Positions 26,157-35,444 are shown, counted from the stretch's first letter. The stretch is DNA of 64,000 bases from Gallibacter intestinalis (GCF_014982745.1 NZ_JADCKA010000002.1:186001-250000); one strand, 5' to 3'. The notes: generated by a model not told the origin, from the letters alone. A program made the numbers and translations.

Positions 26157-26261
26157 ACCAACTTTTTTTGTCCAGGGTGTATCTTGTTTTAAACAAGATA
26201 AAACCGCTATACACATTGAATTTTCAAGTGTTATAGCGGTTTTCACCAACTCTTTTTGTCC
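26157..26261. repeat. 17-bp direct repeat flanking a hairpin inside the element
   Basis: ACCAACTTTTTTTGTCC (26157-26173) and ACCAACTCTTTTTGTCC (26245-26261) differ at one base and lie 88 bp apart. Between them are ATCTTGTTT/AAACAAGAT (26181-26199) and the long stem-loop at 26200-26243. The block looks duplicated or inserted upstream of the transposase start. Confidence 0.6.
26200..26243. terminator. Strong stem-loop inside the element, possible bidirectional terminator
   Basis: AAAACCGCTATACAC (26200-26214) pairs with GTGTTATAGCGGTTTT (26228-26243), about 15 bp with a one-base bulge. A-rich and T-rich ends flank the stem in both directions. It could block outside transcription from entering the transposase gene, as many insertion elements do. 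Confidence 0.55.
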
Positions 26262-26275
26262 TATAAGCCTAAAAA

Positions 26276-26299
26276 GTCAAACTTTTGGGGGTCGCCTCA
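26276..26299 (-). repeat. Right terminal inverted repeat
   Basis: GTCAAACTTTTGGGGGTCG continues to CCTCA at the outer edge. It is the inverted partner of 25392-25415. Confidence 0.8.
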
Positions 26300-26326
26300 A
26301 ATTGGCAAACGACCGTTTTTATTTTA
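26300..26326 (-). terminator. Right half of the interrupted bidirectional terminator
   Basis: AATTGGCAAAC then GACCGTTTT (26311-26319) is complementary to the segment at 25365-25381. It is followed by T-rich sequence on the plus strand, and the left half is followed by TTTTATATTTT on the minus strand. In the ancestral order it would have ended both the DJ-1 gene and minD transcripts. Confidence 0.75.
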
Positions 26327-26371
26327 ATCATTATTAATTATTATTAGCTGAGTATAATTTCTATTCTATTA

Positions 26372-27100
26372 TTATCCCAATTCCTCTATTATCCTCTCCA
26401 GGATATTACTGAAGTTTTTTTCAATATATGTTCCCGGCTTAAATACTATAGGGACACCTCTGTTTGTAGCTATATACACATTATCGTCATACTGGATAAA
26501 GCCTATCATCTTCATATGCAGTTTTGCTGTAATGTCGGTGATGCTTGGCACGGCACCCATGGCCATAAGCTCCGCATTAACCTTATTTACAACACAGCAG
26601 ATATTTGTGACACCGATTTCTCTTAGCTTGGCGTCAACCACATCTGCATCCCTGACAGATGCATACTCCGCTTCTGTGATAATAACAGCTATATCCGCTG
26701 CCGCTGCTGCTATTTCAAGTCCGTCACCTACCCCTGCAGGAGCATCTATTATTATATAGTCAAACTCTTGCTTAAGCTTTTCACAGAGTACCTGCATATG
26801 CAAAGGAGTTATATCCCTGTTGTCTCTGTATGGAGAAGCTGCCATCAGATATAGGCTTTCAAACCTCTTATCTTTAATAAGCGCCTTTTTTATGCCGCAC
26901 ACTCCCGAAAGGACATCCATGATATTGTATACCACCTTATTTTCTAAGCCTAAATACAAATCAAGATTACGAAGTCCCAAATCCATATCTATTAAAACAA
27001 CGTTTTTATTTCTCAAAGCCAAAAGCGTGCCTATATTGGCGGCAAAGAGAGTTTTACCTGTTCCTCCTTTACCTGATGCTATTAAAATGACTTTCCCCAT
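26372..27100 (-). CDS. minD: Septum-site ATPase MinD
   Basis: The 242-residue ParA/MinD ATPase has the deviant Walker A motif KGGTGKT (about 11-17), VVLIDMDLGLRNLD, and IIIDAPAGVGDG. It ends with a helix (NFSNILERIIEEL) that could serve as the membrane-targeting amphipathic segment, though it is less basic than usual. It is the last gene of radC-mreB-mreC-mreD-mrdA-minD. minC and minE, often beside minD in Clostridia, are not adjacent: PBP2 precedes directly and the defective element region follows. Confidence 0.87.
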   Translation of the reverse strand: MGKVILIASGKGGTGKTLFAANIGTLLALRNKNVVLIDMDLGLRNLDLYLGLENKVVYNIMDVLSGVCGIKKALIKDKRFESLYLMAASPYRDNRDITPLHMQVLCEKLKQEFDYIIIDAPAGVGDGLEIAAAAADIAVIITEAEYASVRDADVVDAKLREIGVTNICCVVNKVNAELMAMGAVPSITDITAKLHMKMIGFIQYDDNVYIATNRGVPIVFKPGTYIEKNFSNILERIIEELG

Positions 27101-27111
27101 AACTGACCTTT

Positions 27112-29874
27112 CTAATTAAATTCATTAACTATCTTGTAGTCGTCTTTACTGTAATCTTCAGAAATCGACTGCAGATATTTACCTATTATTTCCCTTACCA
27201 CTGGGTTAGCATTTCCGCCTGTTACTCCCTGAGGAATTACGCAGGCAACGGCAATCTTAGGATTATCCTTAGGAGCTATGGCCATTGTCCATGCAAATTC
27301 ATCATATTTGTCCTTGTATTTGTTAAGATCCTCAGAAGTAAGCTTACCGCCGCTTAAGTTTATAACAGCTCTTCTTACTGCAGTATCCTCTGTGGTATAT
27401 GTATCAGGATATTCTTCCATAAGTCGCTTCATTTCATCCTGCACTTCATCCCATGTCATATCTCCGAAGCTTTCTAAATGCTCTTTAATATAATCTACTT
27501 CCGATTCAGGATTTATATATCCGTCCTTCTGGGCTGTACCTGTCTTTGCGCAGACTTCCCAAGGGAATGAGCTGTACTGGTTTGTAACACCGGAACCTTC
27601 ACCAGTCGTTACCCTGTGCATACCTTCAAGCACCGTATCCAGGATTTCCTGTGAAGTATCAACCTTAGTGCCCTCTTCCTTCTGAGTTGTACCCTCATCT
27701 TCTACGCTCTTTACGATGTTAACCTGATTTTTAACACCGCCATTACCTAATGTGGCCGCATAGTTTGCAATCTGCAGCGGTGTATAGGCATTATCACCCT
27801 GTCCTATGGCAAGCATAAAGGCATCGGCTGTGGACCAGCCTGCCTGATTGTAATAATCGTAAAGAACAAGTTGGATTATATCCTCGTATTGAGATTGCTT
27901 TATACCCACCTTAGGAAGCATGTCGTTTTTCATCTTCTTATAGGTGATATTATCTTCAGTAAGCCATCCCACAATTGTTTCTATATCCTTATCCAATCTC
28001 TTATCATTGGAATAAACATCTTCTGTAAAATATGTTTCCGCATTTGCATAGAGCACATTGCTTAAGGAATTCTGAAGTCCCTGTATCTTCTTTTCTTCTG
28101 TAGGCACCGATATAACAGTTTCAGAAAGTTCTATACCTGTCGCCTCGCCAAGTCCAAACTGCTTAGCATAATCCATCACCTTTTCTATACCCATGGAGCT
28201 GTCCATTCCCAGCGAACCGCCATTGGCCCAGTCCTCATTTGTGATAAGGTCAAAGAAATAATAGTTACAGGATACCTGAATAGCCTTATAAAGGTCTATA
28301 TATCCGTGATTGCCTCTGTATAAGTTCCAGGATACACAACCGAAGGTTCTGTCTCCCAGTCTAATATAGCCTTTATCCTGAAGCATAGTATCTGCATCAA
28401 AGCCACTTTCTAAGGCCGCAATGGCAGTAATCGGTTTAAAGGTGGAACCAGGCTGAATCGCACTCCTGGTTGCTATATTGTAAAGAGGCGCCGCAGCTAA
28501 GCTATCCCTTGGATTTTCACTTTGCAAATCTGCCCAATTCTCAGATGATATACCGCTGGCAAAGAGATTAGGATCAAAATCAGGATAGCTTGCCATGGCA
28601 AGTATCTCACCTGTTTCCAAATCTATGGCAACAACTGCTCCTGTTTTAGCGTTAGGAGAAGCCTCCAAACTGATATTTCCAAATTCGCTGGTAAAAACTC
28701 CGCCGCTGGCCGCTGCCTTAACATTTTTTTCAAGGGCATCTTCAGCTATCTTTTGCAAATCAGCATCGATAGTCAGATATACGTCCTTGCCCTTTTCCGG
28801 TTCTATCTCTTGAAGAGTTTCCACATAGTCACCGTGGGCATCCACTCTGACTATCTGAGTTCCGTCCTGTCCTTTAAGCACAGACTCATAAGCCCCTTCA
28901 ATACCCTGCTGACCGACCATTGCAGAGGCTTCATATCCTTTGCTTTCATATTCATCCTTTTCGGATTCGGAAATTTTACCCATGTATCCTAAAATATGTG
29001 AAGCTAGCTCGCCATTAGGATAGTATCTTCTTGATTCTGAAACCACATCCACTCCCGGCAAATCTGAAGAGTTTTCCTCAACCTCCATTATGGTTTCATC
29101 GGATACATCGCTGGCGATGGTGGCTGGCATATATTTTTTATATCCCATGGAATTTATTTCCGTTCTAATGGCCATAATCTTCAGCGCCTGACTATCTGAA
29201 ACGCTCTCTTCTATTTCAAAGCTTTCTCTGATATCGCTAAAAGCTTCCTTTGCGGTTGCATCCTTCTCAAGGCCGTAGCCCTCTAAAAACTCTTCCTTTT
29301 CCGTTTCATAGGTATATTTCATATCCTTAACGGAAATAGGCGGATAAATACCGTATGTATTTTGTATTTCAGACTGGATTTCATATCTATCTTCGCTTTC
29401 TATGCCAAGCCTGTCAGCAAGTGCATACAGGGCTTCCTCTGCCGTTGCATCTGTGCTGATATTATTGCTTTTGAGCCAGTCTTTAATTTCCTCGTCATAA
29501 GTATAATAAAACTTACCGTCGCTGATTTTTATAGGAAAGTTATTATTATATTCATCTCCGTTTTTATCAAAAATTGATAGAAGATCTGTGGCAACCTGGT
29601 TTATCTCACCATTATCCATATTACCGGCACTCATTCTCACAGAGAATATCTGCTCGTTTCCTGCAAGGAGCTTACCGTTTCTATCATAAATATTTCCCCT
29701 CGGTGACTGGGTATAAATACCCCTAATGCTCAGCGCATTGGCTGCATCATCCCACTCTTCTGACTGAACGACAGAAAGCACGAAAAGTCTGGCAATCAGC
29801 ACGACTGCCAGAAGAATAAATATTCCTATTACTTTTTGTCGCATAGTCGGAAAATATCTGTTCAAAAATCTCAT
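27112..29874 (-). CDS. mrdA: Class B penicillin-binding protein PBP2 (elongasome transpeptidase)
   Basis: The 920-residue protein has one N-terminal membrane segment, a large dimerisation/pedestal region, and a transpeptidase domain with STFK, SCN and KTGT motifs. It crosslinks lateral-wall peptidoglycan together with RodA and MreBCD. It is larger than Gram-negative PBP2 (about 630) because of extra acidic sequence in the pedestal (about 90-260) and between the SCN and KTG boxes, where a segment with YFTEDVYSNDKR and similar motifs is inserted. Such long forms occur in Clostridia. It overlaps mreD by 4 nt and precedes minD by 11 nt. Confidence 0.93.
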   Translation of the reverse strand: MRFLNRYFPTMRQKVIGIFILLAVVLIARLFVLSVVQSEEWDDAANALSIRGIYTQSPRGNIYDRNGKLLAGNEQIFSVRMSAGNMDNGEINQVATDLLSIFDKNGDEYNNNFPIKISDGKFYYTYDEEIKDWLKSNNISTDATAEEALYALADRLGIESEDRYEIQSEIQNTYGIYPPISVKDMKYTYETEKEEFLEGYGLEKDATAKEAFSDIRESFEIEESVSDSQALKIMAIRTEINSMGYKKYMPATIASDVSDETIMEVEENSSDLPGVDVVSESRRYYPNGELASHILGYMGKISESEKDEYESKGYEASAMVGQQGIEGAYESVLKGQDGTQIVRVDAHGDYVETLQEIEPEKGKDVYLTIDADLQKIAEDALEKNVKAAASGGVFTSEFGNISLEASPNAKTGAVVAIDLETGEILAMASYPDFDPNLFASGISSENWADLQSENPRDSLAAAPLYNIATRSAIQPGSTFKPITAIAALESGFDADTMLQDKGYIRLGDRTFGCVSWNLYRGNHGYIDLYKAIQVSCNYYFFDLITNEDWANGGSLGMDSSMGIEKVMDYAKQFGLGEATGIELSETVISVPTEEKKIQGLQNSLSNVLYANAETYFTEDVYSNDKRLDKDIETIVGWLTEDNITYKKMKNDMLPKVGIKQSQYEDIIQLVLYDYYNQAGWSTADAFMLAIGQGDNAYTPLQIANYAATLGNGGVKNQVNIVKSVEDEGTTQKEEGTKVDTSQEILDTVLEGMHRVTTGEGSGVTNQYSSFPWEVCAKTGTAQKDGYINPESEVDYIKEHLESFGDMTWDEVQDEMKRLMEEYPDTYTTEDTAVRRAVINLSGGKLTSEDLNKYKDKYDEFAWTMAIAPKDNPKIAVACVIPQGVTGGNANPVVREIIGKYLQSISEDYSKDDYKIVNEFN

Positions 29875-30386
29875 ATGATTTCGTACCTTTCGTATCTCGA
29901 CCTCCTAGGTCTGGCTGTCGCCTTCCTTATCATAATGAAATACATTGCATACATAATCACAATATTCCATGCCAAAAGTCCTGGCAGAGAAATCAAAATC
30001 CTTACAAAGCTCATGCTCATGCCGCCTATAAGCAGTATCAGCGTTGAAACTCCATAATACACAACAGTTCCAATCACCGCCAGTGGCAGTACTGAAAGCT
30101 TGCTTTCAAGGTTAAAGTAGTGCTTATATCCCACTGTCATAAGCCCTGTTAAAAGTAGCGTAAGAGCATAAACCCCCGTGTATTTGCCAACCGTAAGATC
30201 TAGCAGCAATCCTGCCACCACCGCACAGGTTATGCATCTATTTTCCCTTGGAAATAAAAACACTCCCACAAGAAGAAGGCACAGAATCGGATTAGGACCT
30301 ATGCCCTTTATGGAAATGATGTTGCATAAAGTAGGCTGCAATATAAAAGCAATTACAAATGCCGGAATCACCGTATACCATTTCAT
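29871..30386 (-). CDS. mreD: Rod shape-determining membrane protein MreD
   Basis: This 171-residue protein has about five membrane segments and no catalytic motif, as is normal for MreD. Its identity rests on size, hydrophobicity and the position between mreC and mrdA. Four-base overlaps with both neighbours indicate translational coupling. It helps tie MreC and PBP2 into the elongasome. Confidence 0.88.
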   Translation of the reverse strand: MKWYTVIPAFVIAFILQPTLCNIISIKGIGPNPILCLLLVGVFLFPRENRCITCAVVAGLLLDLTVGKYTGVYALTLLLTGLMTVGYKHYFNLESKLSVLPLAVIGTVVYYGVSTLILLIGGMSMSFVRILISLPGLLAWNIVIMYAMYFIMIRKATARPRRSRYERYEII

Positions 30387-31201
30387 TTGAAAATCGCCAC
30401 CTTCGTCATAGATTTGAAGTTTGCAGTTGGCCTAACTTCAACAATTCTCAGCTGAGTATCACTGTTAAACTCAACCTTTGACACCCTGCCTATAATGATA
30501 CCCTTCGGATAATGACCCATGCCGGAGGTTACCAAAGTATCACCCTCTGCTATGTTTGCGTTATCGTCAATGAGGTATCCGGAAAGCTTGCTTTTGCCCT
30601 GCCCGTTTAAAACACCAAGTACGCTTGTCTTATTCTGAACCATAAAGCTTATGTTATGGTCTGTATCAAGTATGGATGAAATTTTAGAAGTATTTCCGTT
30701 TACTTCAGTTACTTCACCTACGAGACCGTTTCCATCAACCACAACATCGCCTTCTTTTATCCCCTTATCTTCGCCGACATCCACTGTGATATTTCTATAT
30801 ATCATGGAATTGTCAACGCCGATTACATTGGCTGCCACAGCATCACTGTCATCGCCAAAAGGTTCAAAATCAAAGGCTTTTGCCAGATCCTGTAATTCTT
30901 CATATTCACTTCTCTGCATCTGAAGGTTATTGTTGCTTTCTTTAAGCTCCTTATTTTCCTCCTTCAGTTGCTCATTTTCTTCCTGAAGGTCCTTATATTT
31001 GAAGATACCGTTGAAAGTATCCTTTACTCCGCCGGCAAATGCGGCAAAAGGCTTTTCAACGGTATTGATAATCTTCTGGACACCGCCTCCGATGACGGAT
31101 GAACCTCCCCCGCTGACAAAGGAGCCGACTATTACAAGTATCAGTACGACAACAATTGCAGCAACGACGGAAAAAACTTTATGTTCCCTTATCCATCTCA
31201 T
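30383..31201 (-). CDS. mreC: Rod shape-determining protein MreC
   Basis: The 272-residue MreC has a short cytoplasmic start, one membrane segment (about 9-29), a coiled coil rich in Glu, Lys, Leu and Asn (about 70-105) and a beta-rich periplasmic-type domain with the NVIGVDNSMIYRNITVDVG and GEVTEVNGNTSKI segments. It acts as the scaffold between MreB and PBP2 on the outer side of the membrane. It follows mreB by 38 nt. Confidence 0.93.
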   Translation of the reverse strand: MRWIREHKVFSVVAAIVVVLILVIVGSFVSGGGSSVIGGGVQKIINTVEKPFAAFAGGVKDTFNGIFKYKDLQEENEQLKEENKELKESNNNLQMQRSEYEELQDLAKAFDFEPFGDDSDAVAANVIGVDNSMIYRNITVDVGEDKGIKEGDVVVDGNGLVGEVTEVNGNTSKISSILDTDHNISFMVQNKTSVLGVLNGQGKSKLSGYLIDDNANIAEGDTLVTSGMGHYPKGIIIGRVSKVEFNSDTQLRIVEVRPTANFKSMTKVAIFK

Positions 31202-31239
31202 ATGTTAAAGTTCGTCCTTTTTAATTGAGTAAATCGTAA

Positions 31240-32274
31240 CTATCTAATCTTTATTTCAGCGTAGGTTTTCAGCTTTTCTATGTTATCAAGGCTCTTGCCA
31301 GTTCCGATGGCAACTGCCTCATATGGGTTATCAGCTGTATTTACTTCCATGCCAGTTCTCATGGAAATCAGCTTATCCAGATTTTCTATGAGAGAACCGC
31401 CGCCGGAAAGCATCATACCTTTTTCTGCGATATCCGCCGCAATTTCAGGAGGTGCTTTTTCCACAGTGGACTTAATAGCATCTATAATTGTATCCACGGA
31501 TTCTCTTAAAGCTTCTTCCATATCGATATTTGTAACCTCAAATGTCTTAGGAAGACCTGATACCAAATCTCTACCCCTTGCATTTACAGTTCTTACGATA
31601 GGCTCTCCGTTTGAATCCTTTTCAACCATGGCACTGCCCACAGAAACCTTGAGATCCTCTGCTGTCTTCATACCGATAAGAATGCCTTTTTTCTTACGGA
31701 TGTATGCTATAACAGCTTCGCTCATTTTGTCTCCTGCATATCTTAAGGAAGTGCTTACAACTAAGCCTCCCAGTGAAAGAATAGCAACATCAGTTGTACC
31801 GCCACCTATATCAGCTATCATGGAAGCTTCAGAAGCCTCAATATCAAGACCTGCGCCGATAGCAGCAGCCATAGGTTCATCCATAACATAGACTTCCTTG
31901 CCGCCTACTTCACGAACGACCTCTAAAACGGCTCTTTTTTCAACTTCTGTTACACCGCTAGGCACTCCAACTACAACTCTGAGTCCTGCTGGCTTTCTTT
32001 CTTCTGTAGCCTGTCTTATAAATATCTGCAGCATTTCCGCTGTCATATCAAAATCAGAGATAACGCCGTCCTGAAGAGGCTTTATTACCTCAATATTTCT
32101 AGGAGCTTTACCGTACATGGCTTTAGCCTTTGTACCAGTAGCGATTATCTCTCCAGTGTATTTATCATAAGCTATCGCGGTTGCCTCGTTAAGTATTACT
32201 CCCGCCTCAGGATTGTAAATTATCGTGTTGGCAGTACCGAGGTCAATACCAAGATCTTTTGCTGAAAAACCCAT
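31240..32274 (-). CDS. mreB: Actin-like cell-shape protein MreB
   Basis: The 344-residue MreB shows the phosphate-1 motif DLGTANTIIY near 10, the phosphate-2 motif ADIGGGTTDVAIL near 155 and the adenosine motif LSGGGSLI near 290. It forms membrane-bound filaments that guide wall synthesis. The N-terminus MGFSAKDLGIDLG is typical. It follows radC by 32 nt, the classical order in Firmicutes. Confidence 0.96.
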   Translation of the reverse strand: MGFSAKDLGIDLGTANTIIYNPEAGVILNEATAIAYDKYTGEIIATGTKAKAMYGKAPRNIEVIKPLQDGVISDFDMTAEMLQIFIRQATEERKPAGLRVVVGVPSGVTEVEKRAVLEVVREVGGKEVYVMDEPMAAAIGAGLDIEASEASMIADIGGGTTDVAILSLGGLVVSTSLRYAGDKMSEAVIAYIRKKKGILIGMKTAEDLKVSVGSAMVEKDSNGEPIVRTVNARGRDLVSGLPKTFEVTNIDMEEALRESVDTIIDAIKSTVEKAPPEIAADIAEKGMMLSGGGSLIENLDKLISMRTGMEVNTADNPYEAVAIGTGKSLDNIEKLKTYAEIKIR

Positions 32275-32306
32275 CTTTCCTTCTCCTTTTCGCTTTTAGC
32301 TTTTAG

Positions 32307-32981
32307 CTATATTATGCCCAAATTGCGCAGACTGACATAATTGCCATCGCCTACTATGACATGATCCAATACGGAAATGCCCAATATGTCTCCTGCCTCT
32401 TTGAGTCTTTTTGTTATCTTTATATCATCATCGCTGGGAGTAGGATCTCCGCTAGGATGATTATGTACTAATATTACTGCAGCAGCTCCTCTTTTTACGG
32501 CTGCCTGAAAAGTTTCCCTCGGATGCACAGGACTTGACATCAAATCTCCCATTGAAATTAGCTCACAGGAAATAATGTTGCCCTTCGCATCCAAAAGCAG
32601 CGATTCGAATCGCTCTTTTTTCATGTATCTGAGCTTTTCGAGAAAAATATCTGCCACATCTCCTGCATCCTTAATCCTTCCTGTTGTAAGCTGCGACGAA
32701 GCAGCAAGTCTGCTTCCAAGCTCCACCGCTGCAAGGATAACACAGGCCTTTGCTCTGCCTATGCCTTCAAAGGCTGCAAGTTCTTCAAGAGAATATTCGG
32801 CTAACATTCTTATGCCGCCGCTTTTATGTATAATTTCGTCTGCTATATCAAGAACGCCGCGTCTTTCAGTACCTGTTTTTATAAGTATGGCTAAAAGTTC
32901 ACTGTTTGTCAGTGTCTGTCTGCCATACATGGCCATTTTTTCACGGGGACGCTCGTCCTTGACCATTTCTCTGATCTTCAT
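32307..32981 (-). CDS. radC: RadC family JAB/MPN-domain protein
   Basis: The 224-residue protein has an N-terminal helix-hairpin-helix region (FEGIGRAKACVI) and a JAMM-type metalloprotease-like domain with the motif HNHPSGDPTPSDDD. Its biochemical role is unsettled despite the DNA-repair name. It heads the radC-mre operon. The ribosome site ACAGGAGG can pair with an upstream CCTGT, which would form a small hairpin over it (32986-33003). Confidence 0.93.
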   Translation of the reverse strand: MKIREMVKDERPREKMAMYGRQTLTNSELLAILIKTGTERRGVLDIADEIIHKSGGIRMLAEYSLEELAAFEGIGRAKACVILAAVELGSRLAASSQLTTGRIKDAGDVADIFLEKLRYMKKERFESLLLDAKGNIISCELISMGDLMSSPVHPRETFQAAVKRGAAAVILVHNHPSGDPTPSDDDIKITKRLKEAGDILGISVLDHVIVGDGNYVSLRNLGII

Positions 32982-33040
32982 TTTTCCTCCTGTCTTTTAC
33001 AGGGGAACTTAAGATCCTAAACTATAATAAACCGGATTAT

Positions 33041-33069
33041 ATTTTACCATTTTAACCCGTATATTTCAA
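33041..33069 (-). promoter_or_regulatory. Promoter for the radC-mre-mrdA-minD operon
   Basis: Minus-strand TTGAAA (33064-33069) and TAAAAT (33041-33046) have a 17-nt spacer, with TGG before the -10 box (extended -10). The -35 box lies immediately past the DUF1015 stop codon. Confidence 0.7.
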
Positions 33070-33071
33070 GG

Positions 33072-34313
33072 TTAAAGCAAATGTATGAACAGCCCGCTGG
33101 CAGGCTTTGGCTCAAACCATGTGGACTTCGGCGGCATAGTCAATCCTGCGTCGGATACCTCCATAACCTTTGCCACCGTAACAGGATACATACAAAAGGC
33201 AACTGACATGCCATTTTTTGTCTTAATTTCAAGTTCCTGTATGCCTCCGGCGCCTCCTACAAAATCTATCCTTTCATCATTTCGTATATCTTCTATGCCT
33301 AAAATAGGCCTTAAAAGCTTTTCCTGAAGTACTGATACATCAAGGGATTCTGTCAAATCCTCCGGTACCATACCTTCGGTAATTCTTATCGTATACCATA
33401 GGTTATCCAAAAACATAGAGATTTCACCGGCTCTTACAGGCTTGGCACCTTCTTCAACGGGCTCTGATACTTCAAATCCAGCATTTTTTATCTTATCTAG
33501 AAATTCATTTATAGTATTGCCGTTAAGATCTCTTACAACTCTGTTGTGGTCAAGGACCTTAAGATCTTTATCTGGATAAATCACCGCAGGAAAGAAATTA
33601 AATTCCTCTCTTCCTGTATATTGCGGGTGTTTTTCCCTCATCATCTGTCCCACCTTATACGCCGAAGCCGCTCTGTGGTGGCCATCTGCTATGTAAAGGC
33701 TATCTACCTTTTCGAAAAATCCGCAGATACCATTTATCACATTATCATCATTTACCGCCCACACCATGTGAGAAACTCCGTCAAAATCAGCAATATCATA
33801 CACCGGAGCATTATTGCTCATAAAGCCTTCCACAAGGGTTCTTATCTGACTGTTATCCCTGTAAGTGATGAATACAGGCTCTGTATCCGCATTGCAGGCT
33901 ATAAAATGTCTTTCTCTGTCCTTTTCCTTGTCATAGCGCGTAAATTCATGCTTTTTAATGACATCGGCCTCATAGTCATCAATAGAAACGCAGCCTACGA
34001 TGCCTGTCTGCACATGATCTTTTACCTGCTGTCTATATATATACAGCATAGGCTTTGATTCAATCATGTACGTGCCGTCCCTCATAAGATTTTTCAGGTT
34101 TTCACCGGCCTTTTCATATACGGAATCAGCATAAGGATTATCCTCCTTAGGCAAATCTATTTCAGATCTTGTAACATGAAGAAAGCTGTATTTATTTCCT
34201 TCTGCCATCTTTGATGCTTCGCTTTTATCCATAACATCATATGGCTTTGCGATTACCTTTTCCTCAAATCCCTTTGAAGGACGCATCGCTCTGAAAGGTC
34301 TGACCTGAGCCAT
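33072..34313 (-). CDS. DUF1015 family protein
   Basis: The 413-residue cytosolic protein has the DUF1015 start (VRPFRAMRPSKGFEEKVIAKPYDVM) and the conserved DGHHRAASAYK motif near residue 215. The family has been linked by context to serine or phosphoserine metabolism in some anaerobes, but no reaction is established. It starts one base after cmk and is the third gene of nrdR-cmk-DUF1015. No neighbouring serine genes support a role here. Confidence 0.9.
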   Translation of the reverse strand: MAQVRPFRAMRPSKGFEEKVIAKPYDVMDKSEASKMAEGNKYSFLHVTRSEIDLPKEDNPYADSVYEKAGENLKNLMRDGTYMIESKPMLYIYRQQVKDHVQTGIVGCVSIDDYEADVIKKHEFTRYDKEKDRERHFIACNADTEPVFITYRDNSQIRTLVEGFMSNNAPVYDIADFDGVSHMVWAVNDDNVINGICGFFEKVDSLYIADGHHRAASAYKVGQMMREKHPQYTGREEFNFFPAVIYPDKDLKVLDHNRVVRDLNGNTINEFLDKIKNAGFEVSEPVEEGAKPVRAGEISMFLDNLWYTIRITEGMVPEDLTESLDVSVLQEKLLRPILGIEDIRNDERIDFVGGAGGIQELEIKTKNGMSVAFCMYPVTVAKVMEVSDAGLTMPPKSTWFEPKPASGLFIHLL

Positions 34314-34314
34314 A

Positions 34315-34965
34315 CTACTTCACCTCGCCAAGTATCCTCTCCACCACTTCATCTATTCCTATGCCTGTTGTATCAAGTATAATCGCATCTTCAGCAGGCT
34401 TAAGCGGATCAAGTTCTCTGTGAGTATCCTCGTAATCTCTTTTTTCTATATCCTTAAGGACCTCGTCATAGTCTGCATCAATACCCTTTTGCACAAGTTC
34501 CTTATATCTTCTGTCTGCCCTTTCCTCAGCGGAAGCAGTCATAAAAAACTTATATTCCGCATCGGGCATTACATTGGTGCCTATGTCTCTACCATCCATG
34601 ATTACGCTTTTAGCGGCAGCCATCTGTCTTTGAGAAGCCACAAGCTTTGCTCGAACCGGTGCTAGCTGTGACACCTTTGATGCCATCATGGACATTTTAG
34701 GAGTCCTTATAGCGCCGTCCACATTTTCTCCATCTAGTATTATACTTCCTCCGACAAAATCAATCGTTGTATCAGAGAGCATATCTTCCATGGCAGGCAG
34801 ATTTGCAGGATCTATTCCTTTAACGCTGGTTTTATAGCCTATGGCTCTGTACATTGCTCCTGTGTCAATATATTCGATGCCTAGCTTTTTAGCAACCAAT
34901 TTTGCTATCGTACTTTTACCGGCACCTCCCGGTCCGTCCACTGCAATCCTTATAATCTCGCTCAT
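34315..34965 (-). CDS. cmk: Cytidylate kinase
   Basis: The 216-residue enzyme phosphorylates CMP and dCMP. It has the P-loop GPGGAGKSTIAK near residues 11-22, YIDTGAMYRA in the substrate region, and DGRDIGTNV plus RADRRYKEL in the lid. Length matches the family. It sits 17 nt after nrdR and one base before the DUF1015 gene. Pyrimidine salvage beside a ribonucleotide reductase regulator is a sensible pairing. Confidence 0.95.
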   Translation of the reverse strand: MSEIIRIAVDGPGGAGKSTIAKLVAKKLGIEYIDTGAMYRAIGYKTSVKGIDPANLPAMEDMLSDTTIDFVGGSIILDGENVDGAIRTPKMSMMASKVSQLAPVRAKLVASQRQMAAAKSVIMDGRDIGTNVMPDAEYKFFMTASAEERADRRYKELVQKGIDADYDEVLKDIEKRDYEDTHRELDPLKPAEDAIILDTTGIGIDEVVERILGEVK

Positions 34966-34982
34966 GAATACCTCCTATGCCG

Positions 34983-35444
34983 TTACTTTTTCTTGCTGCC
35001 CAAAAGGTTTTCTATTTCCGATATAAAGGTGTTTATATCGGTGAACTGTCTGTATACGGAAGCAAATCTCACATAAGCAACCTCATCTAAATCTTTGAGC
35101 TTGTCCATTATAAGCTCGCCGATAAATGTGCTGCTTACTTCTTTTTCCATCATATTGTTTAAGCCGCGTTCTATTTCATCGACTATCTTTTCCATATCGG
35201 AAACAGATACCGGTCTTTTTTCACAAGCCTTAACAATACCGCTCATTATCTTGTTTCTGTCAAAAGTTTCCCTGCTGCCGTCTTTTTTAATGACCATCAG
35301 CACTACTTCTTCGATTTTTTCATATGTGGTAAAACGCCTTGAGCATTTTTCACATTCGCGTCTTCTCCTGATAGCATGTCCATCCTCGGTATGCCTTGAA
35401 TCTATTACCTTTGTATCAGGATGTTCGCAAAAAGGACATTTCAT
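34983..35444 (-). CDS. nrdR: Ribonucleotide reductase transcriptional repressor NrdR
   Basis: The 153-residue NrdR has an N-terminal zinc ribbon (MKCPFC, later ECEKC) and an ATP-cone domain ([20 protein letters not shown]). It represses nrd genes in response to ATP/dATP. No nrd gene and no clear NrdR box is in the window. The upstream gap holds a -10-like TATTAT but no strong -35 box, followed by a GGAGG ribosome site. Confidence 0.96.
   Translation of the reverse strand: MKCPFCEHPDTKVIDSRHTEDGHAIRRRRECEKCSRRFTTYEKIEEVVLMVIKKDGSRETFDRNKIMSGIVKACEKRPVSVSDMEKIVDEIERGLNNMMEKEVSSTFIGELIMDKLKDLDEVAYVRFASVYRQFTDINTFISEIENLLGSKKK

Larger units (their letters stand above)
25392..26299. mobile_element. 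Defective insertion element, about 908 bp
   Basis: The element is bounded by 24-bp terminal inverted repeats that begin with TGA and share CGACCCCCAAAAGTT and a final GAC. Inside is one transposase gene truncated at its C-terminus, whose stop lies within a hairpin at the left end, plus about 200 bp of noncoding sequence with a strong stem-loop and a 17-bp direct repeat. I see no target-site duplication. The ends look like those of IS3-type elements while the transposase looks like the zinc-ribbon variant of the IS256 family, so the family assignment is uncertain. It is probably not autonomous. Confidence 0.8.

Noticed and set aside
25392-26299. Target-site duplication of the insertion element
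   Set aside because: The bases on either side show no matching direct repeat of 2-9 bp, so I did not claim one.
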